Shown one piece after another: positions 1-8,734 of a stretch of 64,000 bases of DNA (position 1 is its first letter; each line of letters begins with the position of its first letter). Origin of the DNA: CALVLD01 sp964467585 (GTDB lineage: Bacteria > Bacillota > Clostridia > Christensenellales > CAG-138); NCBI GenBank assembly GCA_964467585.1, contig CAYXRF010000009.1, positions 19,810-83,809 on the forward strand, written 5' to 3'. The position numbers were made by a program, and so were the translations under genes. The notes beneath the pieces were generated by a model that was not told where the DNA came from, searched no databases, and saw only the letters and a list, made by a program, of their open reading frames with translations.

Positions 1-1953
1 GATGTAATGAATAGGATAATCAAACCACATATTCACCGGCTCAAACTTTGGAAACTCTCGTAAAGTGCCATCGATGCGCCATGCTGTAAGTAATTTTGTT
101 TTTGCCTTTACAGCATCAATGGCTACGATAAGCTGTTTATAGTCAGATCCGCCCAGCAGCTTTTGAGCCGCTTTTATCATCGCTGCAGCACTGCACTGCT
201 CGTCTTGCGATACGCGCTCTTCCCAGTCCTCAACAGCAGAATTAAACGCGTCTTTGCAGACGTTAATAATACCTTCGTTTTCACGCTGAGTAATAAGCGC
301 GTCCGTTGTATCGAGCTGTATAAGGTCGAGCAATGCATCAGGATCACGAGCAAATACGCCGCTGCCTGAAGCTCTGTCCATCGCGCGCTTTTGCCCCTGT
401 AAGCCTTTGCTGTGATGGTGGCAGTATATTACAGCAGCGTTAAGCTCTGCGCACACTAAGTCAAACTGGTTGCAGAATCGCGCCATTTGGTCAGCACTGT
501 TTTCATCTCCGGTAATAACTTTGTAAATGGGATCGATGATGATGGCGATATAGTGTTTTTTTGCGGCTCGGCGTATTAGCTTTGGTGCCAGCTTGTCCAT
601 CGGGATAGACTTCCCGCGTAAATTCCATATATCAATATTGGCAAGTGATTTAGGTTCCCAACGCAGCGCCTCATATACATCACGTACGCGATGCAGGCAA
701 GAAGCCCGATCAAGCTCAAGATTAACATATAGTACTTTACCCTGCGTGCACTGCCACGATAACCACCTCCGTCCCTCGGCAATTGCTATACATAGCTCAA
801 TCAAAGCATAAGATTTACCTGCTTTTGACGGGCCTGCAACCAGCATTTTGTGGCCTTGTCGCAATACACCATTTATCAAGGGTGGTGATAGCTCGGGCAG
901 GTGGTCCCACGCGGCAAGCATGTTTTCAGGTTCAGGCAAGTCATCGTTGATGCCTTCAATCCATTCAAACCACTCGGCCCATGAGCTTTTTCCGATATTT
1001 GTATCAATTAAAAATTGCTTGTGCCCCTTGCGCATGACACCAGGCATGCGTGATAGCCTGCTTGGATTTCTGTTTTGCCCATCGACAATAAATCCGTTTT
1101 TTTCGCAAACCTTGTACAAATAATCCACGCGGGTACGATATTCTTTGTAATCGGCAGCATCAATGCGTACTATGGCATGTATAGATTTGCCACCAGAGTA
1201 GACTAAGCAGGCGACCGGCAACTCCATTTCGCGTATGATAGCATTCTGCCGCTCCGGTTCAAGGGTATCAGATTCGACGAGCGCGTAGCGGTACTCGGTA
1301 ACGTTTTCGTTTTTTACACCTTTGCCATCGAGTGGATTGAAGCGGATCCACGCTCCGACAGCAGGGCTATAGTCGCCTAATACCGCGCCTATATCACCGT
1401 CTGTACACCTTGAAAGTTTGTGTATCAGATCTCCCGACGTCATGGTATAGCAACCCTTATCGGGGATATATCGTCCGTCTTTTTCGTATGAGCGCGTGAC
1501 AAACCCTACCGTTTCGGAAGCTTCAAACAACGTTTCAAGGTATGTGATGAGCTGCTGCGCGGGATGCCAACTTTCGGGCTCGGCGAATTCGCGGCCCTCA
1601 AGCCAATGCTGATTGACTACTACCAGCTCCTCATTTGTGCTGCCAATGCTATCATCCCAATCGAGTGTGTGTCCGCATTCCCGGAGTGGCGACGACCATC
1701 CGCCAGCCTGAGCCATCTGTATGATCGTCCCGATGGTGACGGGGGAACCCATTGCGCCGCGGAAAGTTTCCCATTTAGCTTCGCATTCGCGCGGGTGATA
1801 GCGTCCTGCGTCACGCCTCGACCATGTATCCCATATCGAGCACGGATGCCCTTCATCTTTTATGACCATTCCGACGGCGATCCAGTCCGCATATGTCAGC
1901 TCGGATGGGTTAATATACTCAAGCAACTCTGTGATATTGACGTCTGTTACCAT
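1..1953 (-). CDS. phage-type primase/helicase (PriCT-2 plus RepA-like AAA ATPase), 3' end beyond window
   Basis: The frame is open from an ATG at 1953 to the left edge (at least 651 residues). The start has a GGAGG seven bases upstream and overlaps the helicase stop by 7 bp. The first 60 residues resemble a primase C-terminal PriCT-2 domain (WIAVGMVIKDEG, then SIWDTWSRR). Around residues 370-381 there is a Walker A, GPSKAGKS, and near 474 a Walker B-like IIIDP, typical of RepA-type hexameric helicases of phages and plasmids. By family it should prime and unwind DNA at the element's origin. It is the last visible gene of the early operon. The catalytic primase part itself is not evident, so it may rely on a partner. 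Confidence 0.82.
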   Translation of the reverse strand, partial: MVTDVNITELLEYINPSELTYADWIAVGMVIKDEGHPCSIWDTWSRRDAGRYHPRECEAKWETFRGAMGSPVTIGTIIQMAQAGGWSSPLRECGHTLDWDDSIGSTNEELVVVNQHWLEGREFAEPESWHPAQQLITYLETLFEASETVGFVTRSYEKDGRYIPDKGCYTMTSGDLIHKLSRCTDGDIGAVLGDYSPAVGAWIRFNPLDGKGVKNENVTEYRYALVESDTLEPERQNAIIREMELPVACLVYSGGKSIHAIVRIDAADYKEYRTRVDYLYKVCEKNGFIVDGQNRNPSRLSRMPGVMRKGHKQFLIDTNIGKSSWAEWFEWIEGINDDLPEPENMLAAWDHLPELSPPLINGVLRQGHKMLVAGPSKAGKSYALIELCIAIAEGRRWLSWQCTQGKVLYVNLELDRASCLHRVRDVYEALRWEPKSLANIDIWNLRGKSIPMDKLAPKLIRRAAKKHYIAIIIDPIYKVITGDENSADQMARFCNQFDLVCAELNAAVIYCHHHSKGLQGQKRAMDRASGSGVFARDPDALLDLIQLDTTDALITQRENEGIINVCKDAFNSAVEDWEERVSQDEQCSAAAMIKAAQKLLGGSDYKQLIVAIDAVKAKTKLLTAWRIDGTLREFPKFEPVNMWFDYPIHYI

Positions 1954-3554
1954 GCTGATACCTCCGATTTAGGCGGACTATATGTTGATGCATCGATACT
2001 GTATGGCACTGTCCAGCCGTTACCCGCGATCCGATCAATCAAGCTTTTCGCGGTTGAAAATTGCCAGGTCCCCACGTGTTGAAAGCCCTTGCCCTCAAGG
2101 AAGCGAATCTGCTTAGGCGTGGTAAGTCCTTCCTGCCGTCTCTTGTCAAGGCGGTCAAGGAGTTTTGTCGCTTTTCCGGCGCAGGTAATCTCGTCCGGAA
2201 ATATGCCGAGCTTTTCAAGCGTTGCACGTTGCTTGTCTGACGCAGGCAGCATTTCCCATCCAAACGAGGGTACATAACTTGCAAGATCCTCGGCTTGTAT
2301 GCTCATTTCATACTGCAAAGGGTCAACAAGCTTTCGTTTACGGTGCTTCATTTCGGCAAGCATCGTAGCAAGCGCTTCCTCGCGCTGTGCTATTACGTCC
2401 TGCTGTGCGGTTGTTTCGGCTTCCTGCAAGTCGGAGGGATAGCCTGCTGTTTCAAGATTTTCAGTTATTTTTTGCGAAACCTCAGGACTATCCGTAATAA
2501 GACACGCTGGATGACATAGCTCATGGCGTTCTGTATGCCATAAAAAATCGAGCAGCAATAGATCAGCCTTTCCAGGTGAGAGGCGCGTGCCTCTGCCAAC
2601 CATCTGCACATATAAGCTGCGGATTTTTGTCGGACGCAGAACGACAATACAATCTACTGTCGGGCAATCCCATCCCTCAGTAAGAAGCATCGAATTACAA
2701 AGGACGTTATATTTGCCGGCCGCGAAGTCGGCAAGAATTTCTGCACGATCCAAGCTGTTGCCGTTTACTTCGGCGGCGTGGAAGCCGCGCTCGTTGAGCA
2801 TATCGCAAAACTTTTGCGAGGTTGCGATAAGCGGCAAGAATACAACCGTTTTTCGGTTTGTACATACCTCGACCATTTCGTCAGCGATCTGCATAAGGTA
2901 TGGGTCAAGCGCTGCGCCGACGTCAGACGCCTTAAAATCGCCTGACGACATTGCCACTCCAGACAGGTCAAGCTTTAGCGGTACGGTAAGGGCTTTTATC
3001 GGGCACAAATAACCCTCCTTGATAGCGCGTGGTAAAGTATACTCGTACGCAAGGCTGCCAAAATATTGTCCGAGATTTTTCATATCGCCACGGTCGGGCG
3101 TTGCTGTGACGCCCAGTACTTTTGCGGACGGAAAATGTGACAGTACCGCCTGATATCCCGCCGCTAGGCAATGATGCGCCTCATCGACTATAATCGTATC
3201 AAAATAGTTTGGCTCAAACTGTCCTATACGCGCAGGCCTCTGCAGCGACTGTACGCTGCCTATAACGACACGATACCAACTTTGTAGGCATGATTGTTCT
3301 GCTTTTTCCACGGCGCAACCGAGTCCAGTACACTGTTGGAGCTTGTTCGCCGCCTGCTCCAGCAGCTCGCCCCGGTGTGCGAGGACGAGCACCCGCTCGC
3401 CCTTACGCACACAGTCTTCGATAATCTTTGCAAAGATTATCGTTTTGCCGCCGCCGGTGACCATTACGAGGAGCGTTTTCGTGATGCCTTTATCCCATTC
3501 ATTCAGGATAGCCTCACGTGCCTCAGATTGGTATTTGCGCAGCTGCATAGCCAT
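1947..3554 (-). CDS. DEAD/DEAH-box superfamily 2 helicase
   Basis: A 535-residue protein with a complete SF2 set: Walker A TGGGKT at about 33-38, DEAH box (VDEAHH) near 130, VTATP near 160 and the motif VI arginine stretch VGRGTRLSPGK near 325. These are the type I restriction HsdR/RAD25-like helicases common in Firmicute prophage replication modules. A TTG at 3557 is also possible, but the ATG at 3554 overlaps the upstream stop as TGATG and fits translational coupling. It sits between DUF669 and the primase, so a replication or recombination role is inferred. Confidence 0.9.
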   Translation of the reverse strand: MAMQLRKYQSEAREAILNEWDKGITKTLLVMVTGGGKTIIFAKIIEDCVRKGERVLVLAHRGELLEQAANKLQQCTGLGCAVEKAEQSCLQSWYRVVIGSVQSLQRPARIGQFEPNYFDTIIVDEAHHCLAAGYQAVLSHFPSAKVLGVTATPDRGDMKNLGQYFGSLAYEYTLPRAIKEGYLCPIKALTVPLKLDLSGVAMSSGDFKASDVGAALDPYLMQIADEMVEVCTNRKTVVFLPLIATSQKFCDMLNERGFHAAEVNGNSLDRAEILADFAAGKYNVLCNSMLLTEGWDCPTVDCIVVLRPTKIRSLYVQMVGRGTRLSPGKADLLLLDFLWHTERHELCHPACLITDSPEVSQKITENLETAGYPSDLQEAETTAQQDVIAQREEALATMLAEMKHRKRKLVDPLQYEMSIQAEDLASYVPSFGWEMLPASDKQRATLEKLGIFPDEITCAGKATKLLDRLDKRRQEGLTTPKQIRFLEGKGFQHVGTWQFSTAKSLIDRIAGNGWTVPYSIDASTYSPPKSEVSAW

Positions 3555-4024
3555 CAAAATGTACCCGCCTTGTATTGCTTAGTGAGTACTTTTTCGGGTT
3601 CATAGAACTTTTTGATGTCGTTTGATTTCATTTCCTCGTCGTTTTTATTCATCCATGTCCTGATTCCGATTTTGCAGCGTCCTTTACTACCAACAACTTT
3701 ATTCCAATTCATTGTTATACGTTCGCCGTGTTGGCGCTGCCCAATCGCTGTAAAAAATGCACACAACATGCCTTCGCATATAGAATGCAAGAAAAGATTG
3801 TATTTAAGATCTACCTCTGCGCCGTCGCCGTATACACGCACGGTAACTACCGCTTTTTTACACGGCGGGAGCTTTTCACTGCCGTTATGGAGGCTGCGTT
3901 CAACGTTGATGATTTCAAAAGAGTAGTCACCTTCCGGCAACAAAATGTATTCGGAATCCTTCTCGATCGCATCGTCCCAATCGTACTCGCGACCAACATT
4001 TTGATTAGTTGTATAATCTGACAT
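3554..4024 (-). CDS. DUF669 phage protein
   Basis: A 156-residue protein with the DUF669 pattern: an N-terminal YDWDDAI segment, then LPEGDYSFEIINVER, then a C-terminal RTWMNKNDEE stretch. DUF669 proteins accompany phage single-strand annealing or RecA-like ATPases and are often suggested to bind single-stranded DNA; that role is family inference only. GAAAGG precedes the ATG. Its stop overlaps the helicase start, and the ATPase gene lies 20 bp upstream, so the three are probably co-translated. Confidence 0.85.
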   Translation of the reverse strand: MSDYTTNQNVGREYDWDDAIEKDSEYILLPEGDYSFEIINVERSLHNGSEKLPPCKKAVVTVRVYGDGAEVDLKYNLFLHSICEGMLCAFFTAIGQRQHGERITMNWNKVVGSKGRCKIGIRTWMNKNDEEMKSNDIKKFYEPEKVLTKQYKAGTF

Positions 4025-4044
4025 ACTTAAAATCCTTTCTCGAA

Positions 4045-5166
4045 TTAAAACGGTAAATCCGCGTCATTGTCTGCAATTATCTTTTTGACACCATCCCAGG
4101 CGGCGATGAGGCAACCATTGATGAAATCAGGGTCGTAGTCCTTAATGGGCATATCGTTGGGATAGTATCCTTTAAGTGCGACTGCAAAACGTATTTTATG
4201 GGCAGGGATGCCATCAGCATGCATGAGATTGAGCAGCTCCTGCGGAAGGCCCTCCTCCTCGGGGTCAACTGCCGAGCTTTCCTCGGGGGTTGACGTTGTG
4301 AGAGCGGGTGTCGTAAATGATGATGTCGTATTGATTGATTTTTCTTCAGTCAGTGACGTAAAAGTGACTGAAGGCGTGGCGATTGCTCTGTGTTGTGACG
4401 GCTGCGACGATGCTGCTATCGGGCGATCTTCAATGATGTGCGCGATCTCGTTATAATCAAATGGCAATTCATCGGCGAGTCCAAAACGGTTTTTTGCGTC
4501 CCAGCAAGGGTGATGTGACGTGTACATTACACGCGTTCCGCCCGTGACCTTTGACTTGCCGCTCGCCTCTCCCTTTTTGTTTGTAGGAGTAATAACATAC
4601 TGTTTGTAGTTAGCAAATAACACTATGTCAGCCCATTCCTTTAGCAGTGCACAGTTGTTAGATTTAGGTCCGTTTTGCAGCTTGAGTTCGTATCGATCAT
4701 ATGAGCCGGATGCGTCAGGCTGCTCAAATTTACGTATGACTGCATGGGCGTTGACAGAGATAATTACGCCTTTATTGCACAAATCCTGCAGCAAATTAAG
4801 TGTGCGTCCAAATTCTTCCCATACGTATACATACGCCTTGCCATAGCTGATATCTTCACGCCCTTCGATCTTAAGCTCATCACAAACCTTTTTAGCGATT
4901 AAGGCCTCGAGCGCATCTGCCGTATCAAGCACAAATGTGCGCAGCTCGGTCGGATGATCGATAAAGTATCGGATTTGCGATTTCACTTCGGCAAATGTGA
5001 GAGGATCCGGACTTGTCCTGGCAACGTCCATATGTCGCGTGCTGCCTTCGAGATCACAAAAAACTGGATCGGGAAACCGTGATGTGAATGTACTCTTACC
5101 TATGCCCTCAACGCCATAAGTTACGATTTTTTTAGCGCAGGGAACTATTCCGCGTGTTATTAACAT
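4045..5166 (-). CDS. RecA-fold phage ATPase (AAA_24/Sak4-like)
   Basis: I place the start at 5166, where ATG overlaps the previous stop as TAATG and AAAGGGG lies about 8 bases upstream; an in-frame ATG at 5187 is possible but lacks this spacing. The 373-residue product has a Walker A, GVEGIGKST, at about 18-26, and a C-terminal Thr/Ser-rich linker around 270-310 before an acidic tail. Such AAA_24 proteins occupy the recombinase slot of phage replication modules next to DUF669 and are compared with Sak4 annealing ATPases. The specific activity is not shown by sequence. Confidence 0.82.
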   Translation of the reverse strand: MLITRGIVPCAKKIVTYGVEGIGKSTFTSRFPDPVFCDLEGSTRHMDVARTSPDPLTFAEVKSQIRYFIDHPTELRTFVLDTADALEALIAKKVCDELKIEGREDISYGKAYVYVWEEFGRTLNLLQDLCNKGVIISVNAHAVIRKFEQPDASGSYDRYELKLQNGPKSNNCALLKEWADIVLFANYKQYVITPTNKKGEASGKSKVTGGTRVMYTSHHPCWDAKNRFGLADELPFDYNEIAHIIEDRPIAASSQPSQHRAIATPSVTFTSLTEEKSINTTSSFTTPALTTSTPEESSAVDPEEEGLPQELLNLMHADGIPAHKIRFAVALKGYYPNDMPIKDYDPDFINGCLIAAWDGVKKIIADNDADLPF

Positions 5167-6440
5167 TAAAATGCCCCTTTCTGCCATTTGACCGGCTGCT
5201 TTTCATCAGAAGACTCTTTTGTGGCAGTTATTTGTCCATCCTCGATGACTATGCTGCACTCATCTCCGGTACTGACGCGGGTGGCAATAGCCTGCAGTCC
5301 CTCCGCTTCCAGCCAGTCGCCGAAGACGCGCATAGTATCGACGTCCATCTGCTCGAGCTTATCTAAAAGGACAAAACCGCACTCAGGATTGAGCCGGCGG
5401 ACAATTGCCGTTCCTACGCGCAGCTGCTCAGCGCTGCTCATGCAATCCCAGGCCTGCCCACGATAGAGCAATATTCCATCTGCGATAGTCAGATCAGGCA
5501 ATGGCATGTCAGCGCTATTGAGTAATTCGCGCTTTGCCTGTCGGGCTTTCTCAATCTGATCAGTGAGCTGTTGATATTGATCTCTGTAAATTTGCGCCTC
5601 GTCCTCGGCGCGGCTGCGATCGAGATTTGCGCGAACCATGCGATTAGTCTCCTCGATGGTGGCGATGTTATGCTCGAGCTCGGCAGTGTTCTCATCGCGC
5701 AGATCGTCGGCGTCACGGCAGGCGATAGCATACGATTCCTGAGTGGCTTCCATGCATTTTTGTAGTTCTGCGCATTGTTGATTTAGTCCTTCAAGCTCTT
5801 TCGCAAGCTGCGTCTTGCGCTGTCGCAAACGCTCATTTGCGCCGTTCTTGGCAAGTATCGCCTGCTGCTGCCGTATCAGCTCTGATGCGCTGACAAGCCC
5901 AGCGGGGGCGGTGGGGTAGTAGCTCATTTCGTTCGCATATTTCGTTTTTTGATCGGCAATCTGTCCGATCGTACGGCGGCGGTCATACGCGATCTTTTCA
6001 TCATTTTCAAGCTGAGCGAGCCGTTCGTCCAGTCCCAGGATGCGGAGCAATGCGATAGCCTTGTCCCTGTCGGACGCGGTGAGGAATTGCGGCAGATCGA
6101 GCGCAAATTGCTCGACAAAGCTGTCAAGCAGTTTTTGCCCTGCTCTCACTCCTGTAGGATCTATAACCTTGAGTGTGCTGTTGACGCCGGCACGCTCGAT
6201 TACAAGCCCATTACTGAGCTGTATGCGAATGTGAGGCGGGACGGTGCTGTCTTCGCGCTTTGGTGCGGTAGGGCGGTACTTTTCGCCGCCCAGCGCCCAC
6301 ACGATCGCATCCAGCACTGACGTTTTCCCCTGTCCGTTGCGGCCGCCGATTACGGTCAGTCCCGTTTCTGATGGCTCCAGTGTGACGGCGCGGACACGTT
6401 TGACGTTTTCGATTTCCATGCGCGTGATTTTTATTGACAT
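5166..6440 (-). CDS. SMC/RecN-like ATPase of phage early region
   Basis: A 424-residue protein with an N-terminal ABC-type Walker A (GGRNGQGKTSVLDA, about 32-45), a central heptad-rich coiled coil (about 150-300) and a short C-terminal half with SSAEQLRVG (signature-like) and VLLDKLEQMD (Walker B region, with Lys where Glu is usual). It lacks a Rad50-type CxxC hook. AAA_23-type proteins of this size are common in phage replication/recombination operons. AAAGGAG precedes the start. The Lys in the Walker B region may weaken hydrolysis or be normal for this subfamily; I cannot tell. Confidence 0.8.
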   Translation of the reverse strand: MSIKITRMEIENVKRVRAVTLEPSETGLTVIGGRNGQGKTSVLDAIVWALGGEKYRPTAPKREDSTVPPHIRIQLSNGLVIERAGVNSTLKVIDPTGVRAGQKLLDSFVEQFALDLPQFLTASDRDKAIALLRILGLDERLAQLENDEKIAYDRRRTIGQIADQKTKYANEMSYYPTAPAGLVSASELIRQQQAILAKNGANERLRQRKTQLAKELEGLNQQCAELQKCMEATQESYAIACRDADDLRDENTAELEHNIATIEETNRMVRANLDRSRAEDEAQIYRDQYQQLTDQIEKARQAKRELLNSADMPLPDLTIADGILLYRGQAWDCMSSAEQLRVGTAIVRRLNPECGFVLLDKLEQMDVDTMRVFGDWLEAEGLQAIATRVSTGDECSIVIEDGQITATKESSDEKQPVKWQKGAF

Positions 6441-6461
6441 ACTAATCTCCTTTCGTATATA

Positions 6462-6770
6462 CTAGTTGTGGGTTATTTCGTCGGATGATTCCGACGATGG
6501 TTCCGGTGCCGCCATATCGCTGTTCGCAGCAGCACAGGCGGCTTTTGTTTCGCGTTTTTTACACCATCTTGGCGTGAGCCCTGTCCACGAGGCCGCGCAT
6601 GAGCTTATCTGCTTTACCTTGCTGTCCGCCGTGCAGTAAACAGCATAACGCCTCAATTTTTTGCCGTTTAATGCGCCGCCGTCTGTACATGGTATCAGCA
6701 AATGCGGGCAAGCGTCCTCGCCGTATCGTTGGCATATATGAGTTTTCTTCCAATCAGCACTGTAACTCAT
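6462..6770 (-). CDS. small Cys-rich phage protein
   Basis: A 102-residue protein. The ATG overlaps the upstream TGA (ATGA), which supports it as a real operon member. It carries HICQRYGEDACPHL, a KLRRYAVYC segment and a WTGLTPRWC motif, so there are several paired Cys and His residues that could bind a metal. I recognise this pattern from small uncharacterised proteins of Clostridia prophages, but know of no function. The last 25 residues are Ser/Glu-rich and probably disordered. Confidence 0.7.
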   Translation of the reverse strand: MSYSADWKKTHICQRYGEDACPHLLIPCTDGGALNGKKLRRYAVYCTADSKVKQISSCAASWTGLTPRWCKKRETKAACAAANSDMAAPEPSSESSDEITHN

Positions 6771-7192
6771 TTCTTGCCGCCCTTCTTATCACTTGCTGGT
6801 GTGTAGGATGATTGTGCCGCCGTCTTTAACGTGGCAATATAAACACCGTCGTCAAAATGCTCACATGTGCATTCCTGAGGGAGCTCAATACCGGCGCGGA
6901 GTATTTCATTGAGCACGAGTGAGCAACAGCATTTGATCTTCCCTTGATTCCGTCCGCCTGGGAGGAGAGGATATCCTTGTGGATCATCAGGCACAAATGC
7001 AATTCGTCGTCTGTCTTTTGACAAGTAAATCGCTACTCGCTCTGTGCTGCGAGGGAAGTTGTGCAGACGAATGCCGGATATGTATATCTTGACGGACGGG
7101 GGCGATGTCATGGTAACGTCAAATCTATCAAAATAGGATAGATCGTACGAGGTCTTAACCTGAGCCGCAAGGCGTTCTTCAATATTAGGCAT
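6767..7192 (-). CDS. uncharacterised phage early protein
   Basis: A 141-residue product if translation starts at the ATG at 7192, which has AGGAGG upstream and overlaps the previous gene by 8 bp; a longer frame reaches 7372 but lies inside the upstream gene. No known domain is recognised. Two Cys clusters are visible, KCCCS near residue 90 and ECTCEH near 110, and the C-terminus is Lys/Gly-rich. It lies between the HTH-Cys protein and the 102-residue protein in a tightly overlapping operon. Confidence 0.65.
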   Translation of the reverse strand: MPNIEERLAAQVKTSYDLSYFDRFDVTMTSPPSVKIYISGIRLHNFPRSTERVAIYLSKDRRRIAFVPDDPQGYPLLPGGRNQGKIKCCCSLVLNEILRAGIELPQECTCEHFDDGVYIATLKTAAQSSYTPASDKKGGKK

Positions 7193-7586
7193 CTTTTTCT
7201 CCTCCTGCGATAATACAGATTGCGTGGCTAATATAGCATTTGTCACATTGTAAAATGTCAGTTTTGCGACAGTCAAAGTCACAGTAATCTTGCAGCATTT
7301 TAAGCGCCGTATTCTCGATTTTCCCGAGTCTTTGCACAAGCTTGTCCTTCTGCGCGGGGGACCAGTAGCCACAGCTTATTCCATTACAGCGTTCGGACGT
7401 CAGTAGTCCTAATGCAGGTAGTATCTCAACGGGCCTGCACTTATCGATAGTAATACCCATTTGCGATCGCTTTGCATAGATATCTCGGACAGTACAATTA
7501 AAATGCTGCGCAAGCTGCGTATTGGTAAGCTTACCATGCGTGCACAGCTGCTGGAGGTCAATCTCTTGCTCTTTCGTCCATTTCAT
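7185..7586 (-). CDS. HTH (Myb/SANT-like) and Cys-rich phage protein
   Basis: A 133-residue product. Residues 1-45 (KWTKEQEIDLQQL, then TNTQLAQHFNCT and DIYAKRSQMGI) resemble a Myb/SANT or sigma-70 region 4-like helix-turn-helix. The second half has CNGISCGYW and a CDFDCRK plus CDKC cluster that could bind zinc. Such HTH plus Cys-cluster proteins occur in phage early operons and may regulate transcription; this is inference. It starts 6 bp after the preceding small gene stops. Confidence 0.68.
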   Translation of the reverse strand: MKWTKEQEIDLQQLCTHGKLTNTQLAQHFNCTVRDIYAKRSQMGITIDKCRPVEILPALGLLTSERCNGISCGYWSPAQKDKLVQRLGKIENTALKMLQDYCDFDCRKTDILQCDKCYISHAICIIAGGEKDA

Positions 7587-7592
7587 TAGTTG

Positions 7593-7760
7593 TCACTCCC
7601 TGAGTCCTTCGGTGTCTTCCTTGCTTTCGCAATATCCTGCTGCGCTGTACTCGCGATTGCCGGCGTGGTCAACTGCGTTTTTGTCGCGCAGTCTGTACGC
7701 AGCGAACATTTTGGTGCCATTGATATACTGCGATGTTACTCGCCATTCCGAATTACTCAT
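7593..7760 (-). CDS. conserved small phage protein, 55 aa
   Basis: A 55-residue ORF whose ATG at 7760 overlaps the upstream stop by 8 bp. It reads MSNSEWRVTSQYINGTKMF, then AAYRLRDKNAVDHAGNREY, ending near ESKEDTEGLRE. I recognise the YRLRD...VDHxGNREY pattern from short proteins in Clostridia mobile elements, with no known function. The compact β-strand-like pattern and frequent occurrence suggest a real gene. Confidence 0.66.
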   Translation of the reverse strand: MSNSEWRVTSQYINGTKMFAAYRLRDKNAVDHAGNREYSAAGYCESKEDTEGLRE

Positions 7761-7935
7761 GTTGCGCCTCCGTTACTGTCACGGTAATGCCTTTGGCGGG
7801 GCTGATGCCGGCTAACTGCACGTCTGTCTTTTTGAGGTAGAGCGTCAGCAGATCGCCGCCCTCGCGGCTCCCGCTGCCAAACACATAGCAGCTTTTTGTC
7901 TCTTTTACGAGAGACATAGTTTTCATAAGTTTCAT
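7753..7935 (-). CDS. small phage protein, 60 aa
   Basis: A 60-residue ORF preceded by AAGGAG eight bases before the ATG and overlapping the next gene by 8 bp. The sequence alternates hydrophobic and polar residues (SCYVFGSG, then LLTLYLKK and GITVTVTEAQ), which suggests a small β-rich fold. No family is recognised. Its place in an uninterrupted run of overlapping genes argues that it is expressed. Confidence 0.62.
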   Translation of the reverse strand: MKLMKTMSLVKETKSCYVFGSGSREGGDLLTLYLKKTDVQLAGISPAKGITVTVTEAQHE

Positions 7936-7976
7936 TTTGTGTACTCCTTCTCCGACTGAGAAAGCCGTCGGCGCGT

Positions 7977-8132
7977 TTAATCGTCCTCGTCTATTGGCTG
8001 TGTTTGCTGCTCAGCTCGCCACGCCTCATAGGCTGCGTAATTGGCAGGATTGGCATAGAATCGCTCTACGGCGCTCAGGGTGGCCTTAACGAGCTGCTGC
8101 CGCTCTACTGCTGGCATGTTGCTAATGTCCAT
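7977..8132 (-). CDS. small phage protein, 51 aa
   Basis: I choose the ATG at 8132, two bases after the upstream TGA (TGATATG), giving MDISNMPAVERQQLVKATLS, then FYANPANYAAYEAWRAEQQ. Starting further upstream would give an Arg-rich head that lies inside the neighbouring gene. The helix-rich DISNM...R..L...A pattern is shared by small proteins of unknown function in Firmicute prophages. Confidence 0.62.
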   Translation of the reverse strand: MDISNMPAVERQQLVKATLSAVERFYANPANYAAYEAWRAEQQTQPIDEDD

Positions 8133-8133
8133 A

Positions 8134-8316
8134 TCACAGTAGGTCACGCGCCATCTCCTGCGCGATCTCCTCGAGCTCATCATCATTGAGTACAAATCTC
8201 GCAATATATCTGCGGATGCGCCGGTTAATTATTGCTCTGTACACAACTACGGCAACCATGCCGCCGACAATCATGCCAGGGACGAAAAAACTGAAGAACA
8301 AACCAAAGTAGTTCAT
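8134..8316 (-). CDS. small membrane protein, 60 aa
   Basis: A 60-residue protein with one N-terminal membrane helix (about residues 4-27, FGLFFSFFVPGMIVGGMVAVVV), followed by a basic stretch (INRRIRRYIAR) and an acidic helix. AAGGAGG precedes the ATG. It is the second gene of the early operon, 13 bp after the Cro-like regulator. No function is recognised. Confidence 0.66.
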   Translation of the reverse strand: MNYFGLFFSFFVPGMIVGGMVAVVVYRAIINRRIRRYIARFVLNDDELEEIAQEMARDLL

Positions 8317-8329
8317 GAGGATACCTCCT

Positions 8330-8554
8330 TTATTCTTTCACATGGCTAATAGATGAGACACTTTCGCTAAAAAAAATATCGTCAATAGTAACGTCAAGGG
8401 CATTTGCTATTTTTAACAATGTGCCTACCGTCACGTTATAATTTGCGTTATTTTCCAACGCCGATATAGTTTGTCGTGTCACACCGCTTTTTTGGACGAG
8501 GGTGTCTTGAGAAACCCCGAGCCTTTCTCGGATTTCTTTGATTTTATAACCCAT
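8330..8554 (-). CDS. XRE-family (Cro-like) helix-turn-helix regulator
   Basis: A 74-residue one-domain HTH_3 protein. The DNA-binding helix-turn-helix is visible at about 12-37 (LGVSQDTLVQKSGVTRQTIS), followed by the usual NY..TVGTLLKIANALDVTIDDIF. GGAGG lies seven bases before the ATG. It is the first gene of the minus-strand early operon, 180 bp from the divergent repressor gene. By analogy with lambdoid switches it is the Cro-like partner that would favour early gene expression. Confidence 0.88.
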   Translation of the reverse strand: MGYKIKEIRERLGVSQDTLVQKSGVTRQTISALENNANYNVTVGTLLKIANALDVTIDDIFFSESVSSISHVKE

Positions 8555-8590
8555 TATTTTGCCTCCTTTCTTGCGCCGTAATGCCTAATT

Positions 8591-8624
8591 AATTAGACAA
8601 TAGTATTGTATAATAAATTAGACA
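8591..8624. promoter_or_regulatory. candidate operator direct repeats in the lysogeny switch
   Basis: AATTAGACA occurs at 8591-8599 and again at 8616-8624, 25 bp apart, straddling the -10 element of the early promoter. Their position makes them likely binding sites for one or both XRE regulators; binding is inferred. Confidence 0.55.
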
Positions 8625-8633
8625 CGGCGTCAA
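8605..8633 (-). promoter_or_regulatory. promoter of the phage early operon
   Basis: TTGACG (8628-8633) and TACAAT (8605-8610) on the minus strand are separated by 17 bp. The site lies about 50 bp upstream of the Cro-like gene. Confidence 0.75.
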
Positions 8634-8674
8634 GCAGGTTTTACGCTATATGAATAATATATTTAACAATACGG

Positions 8675-8703
8675 TTGATAAAATAGCCGCAATGATGTAA
8701 AAT
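8675..8703 (+). promoter_or_regulatory. promoter of the C1-like repressor
   Basis: TTGATA (8675-8680), 17 bp, TAAAAT (8698-8703). AAGGATGG at 8718 serves as the ribosome binding site for the ATG at 8735. Confidence 0.7.
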
Positions 8704-8734
8704 GTATTTGACATTATAAAGGATGGTTTAGCCC

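Noticed and set aside
7193..7372. 60-residue N-terminal extension of the 141-residue phage protein
   Set aside because: It lies inside the upstream gene in another frame; a strong ribosome site points to 7192.
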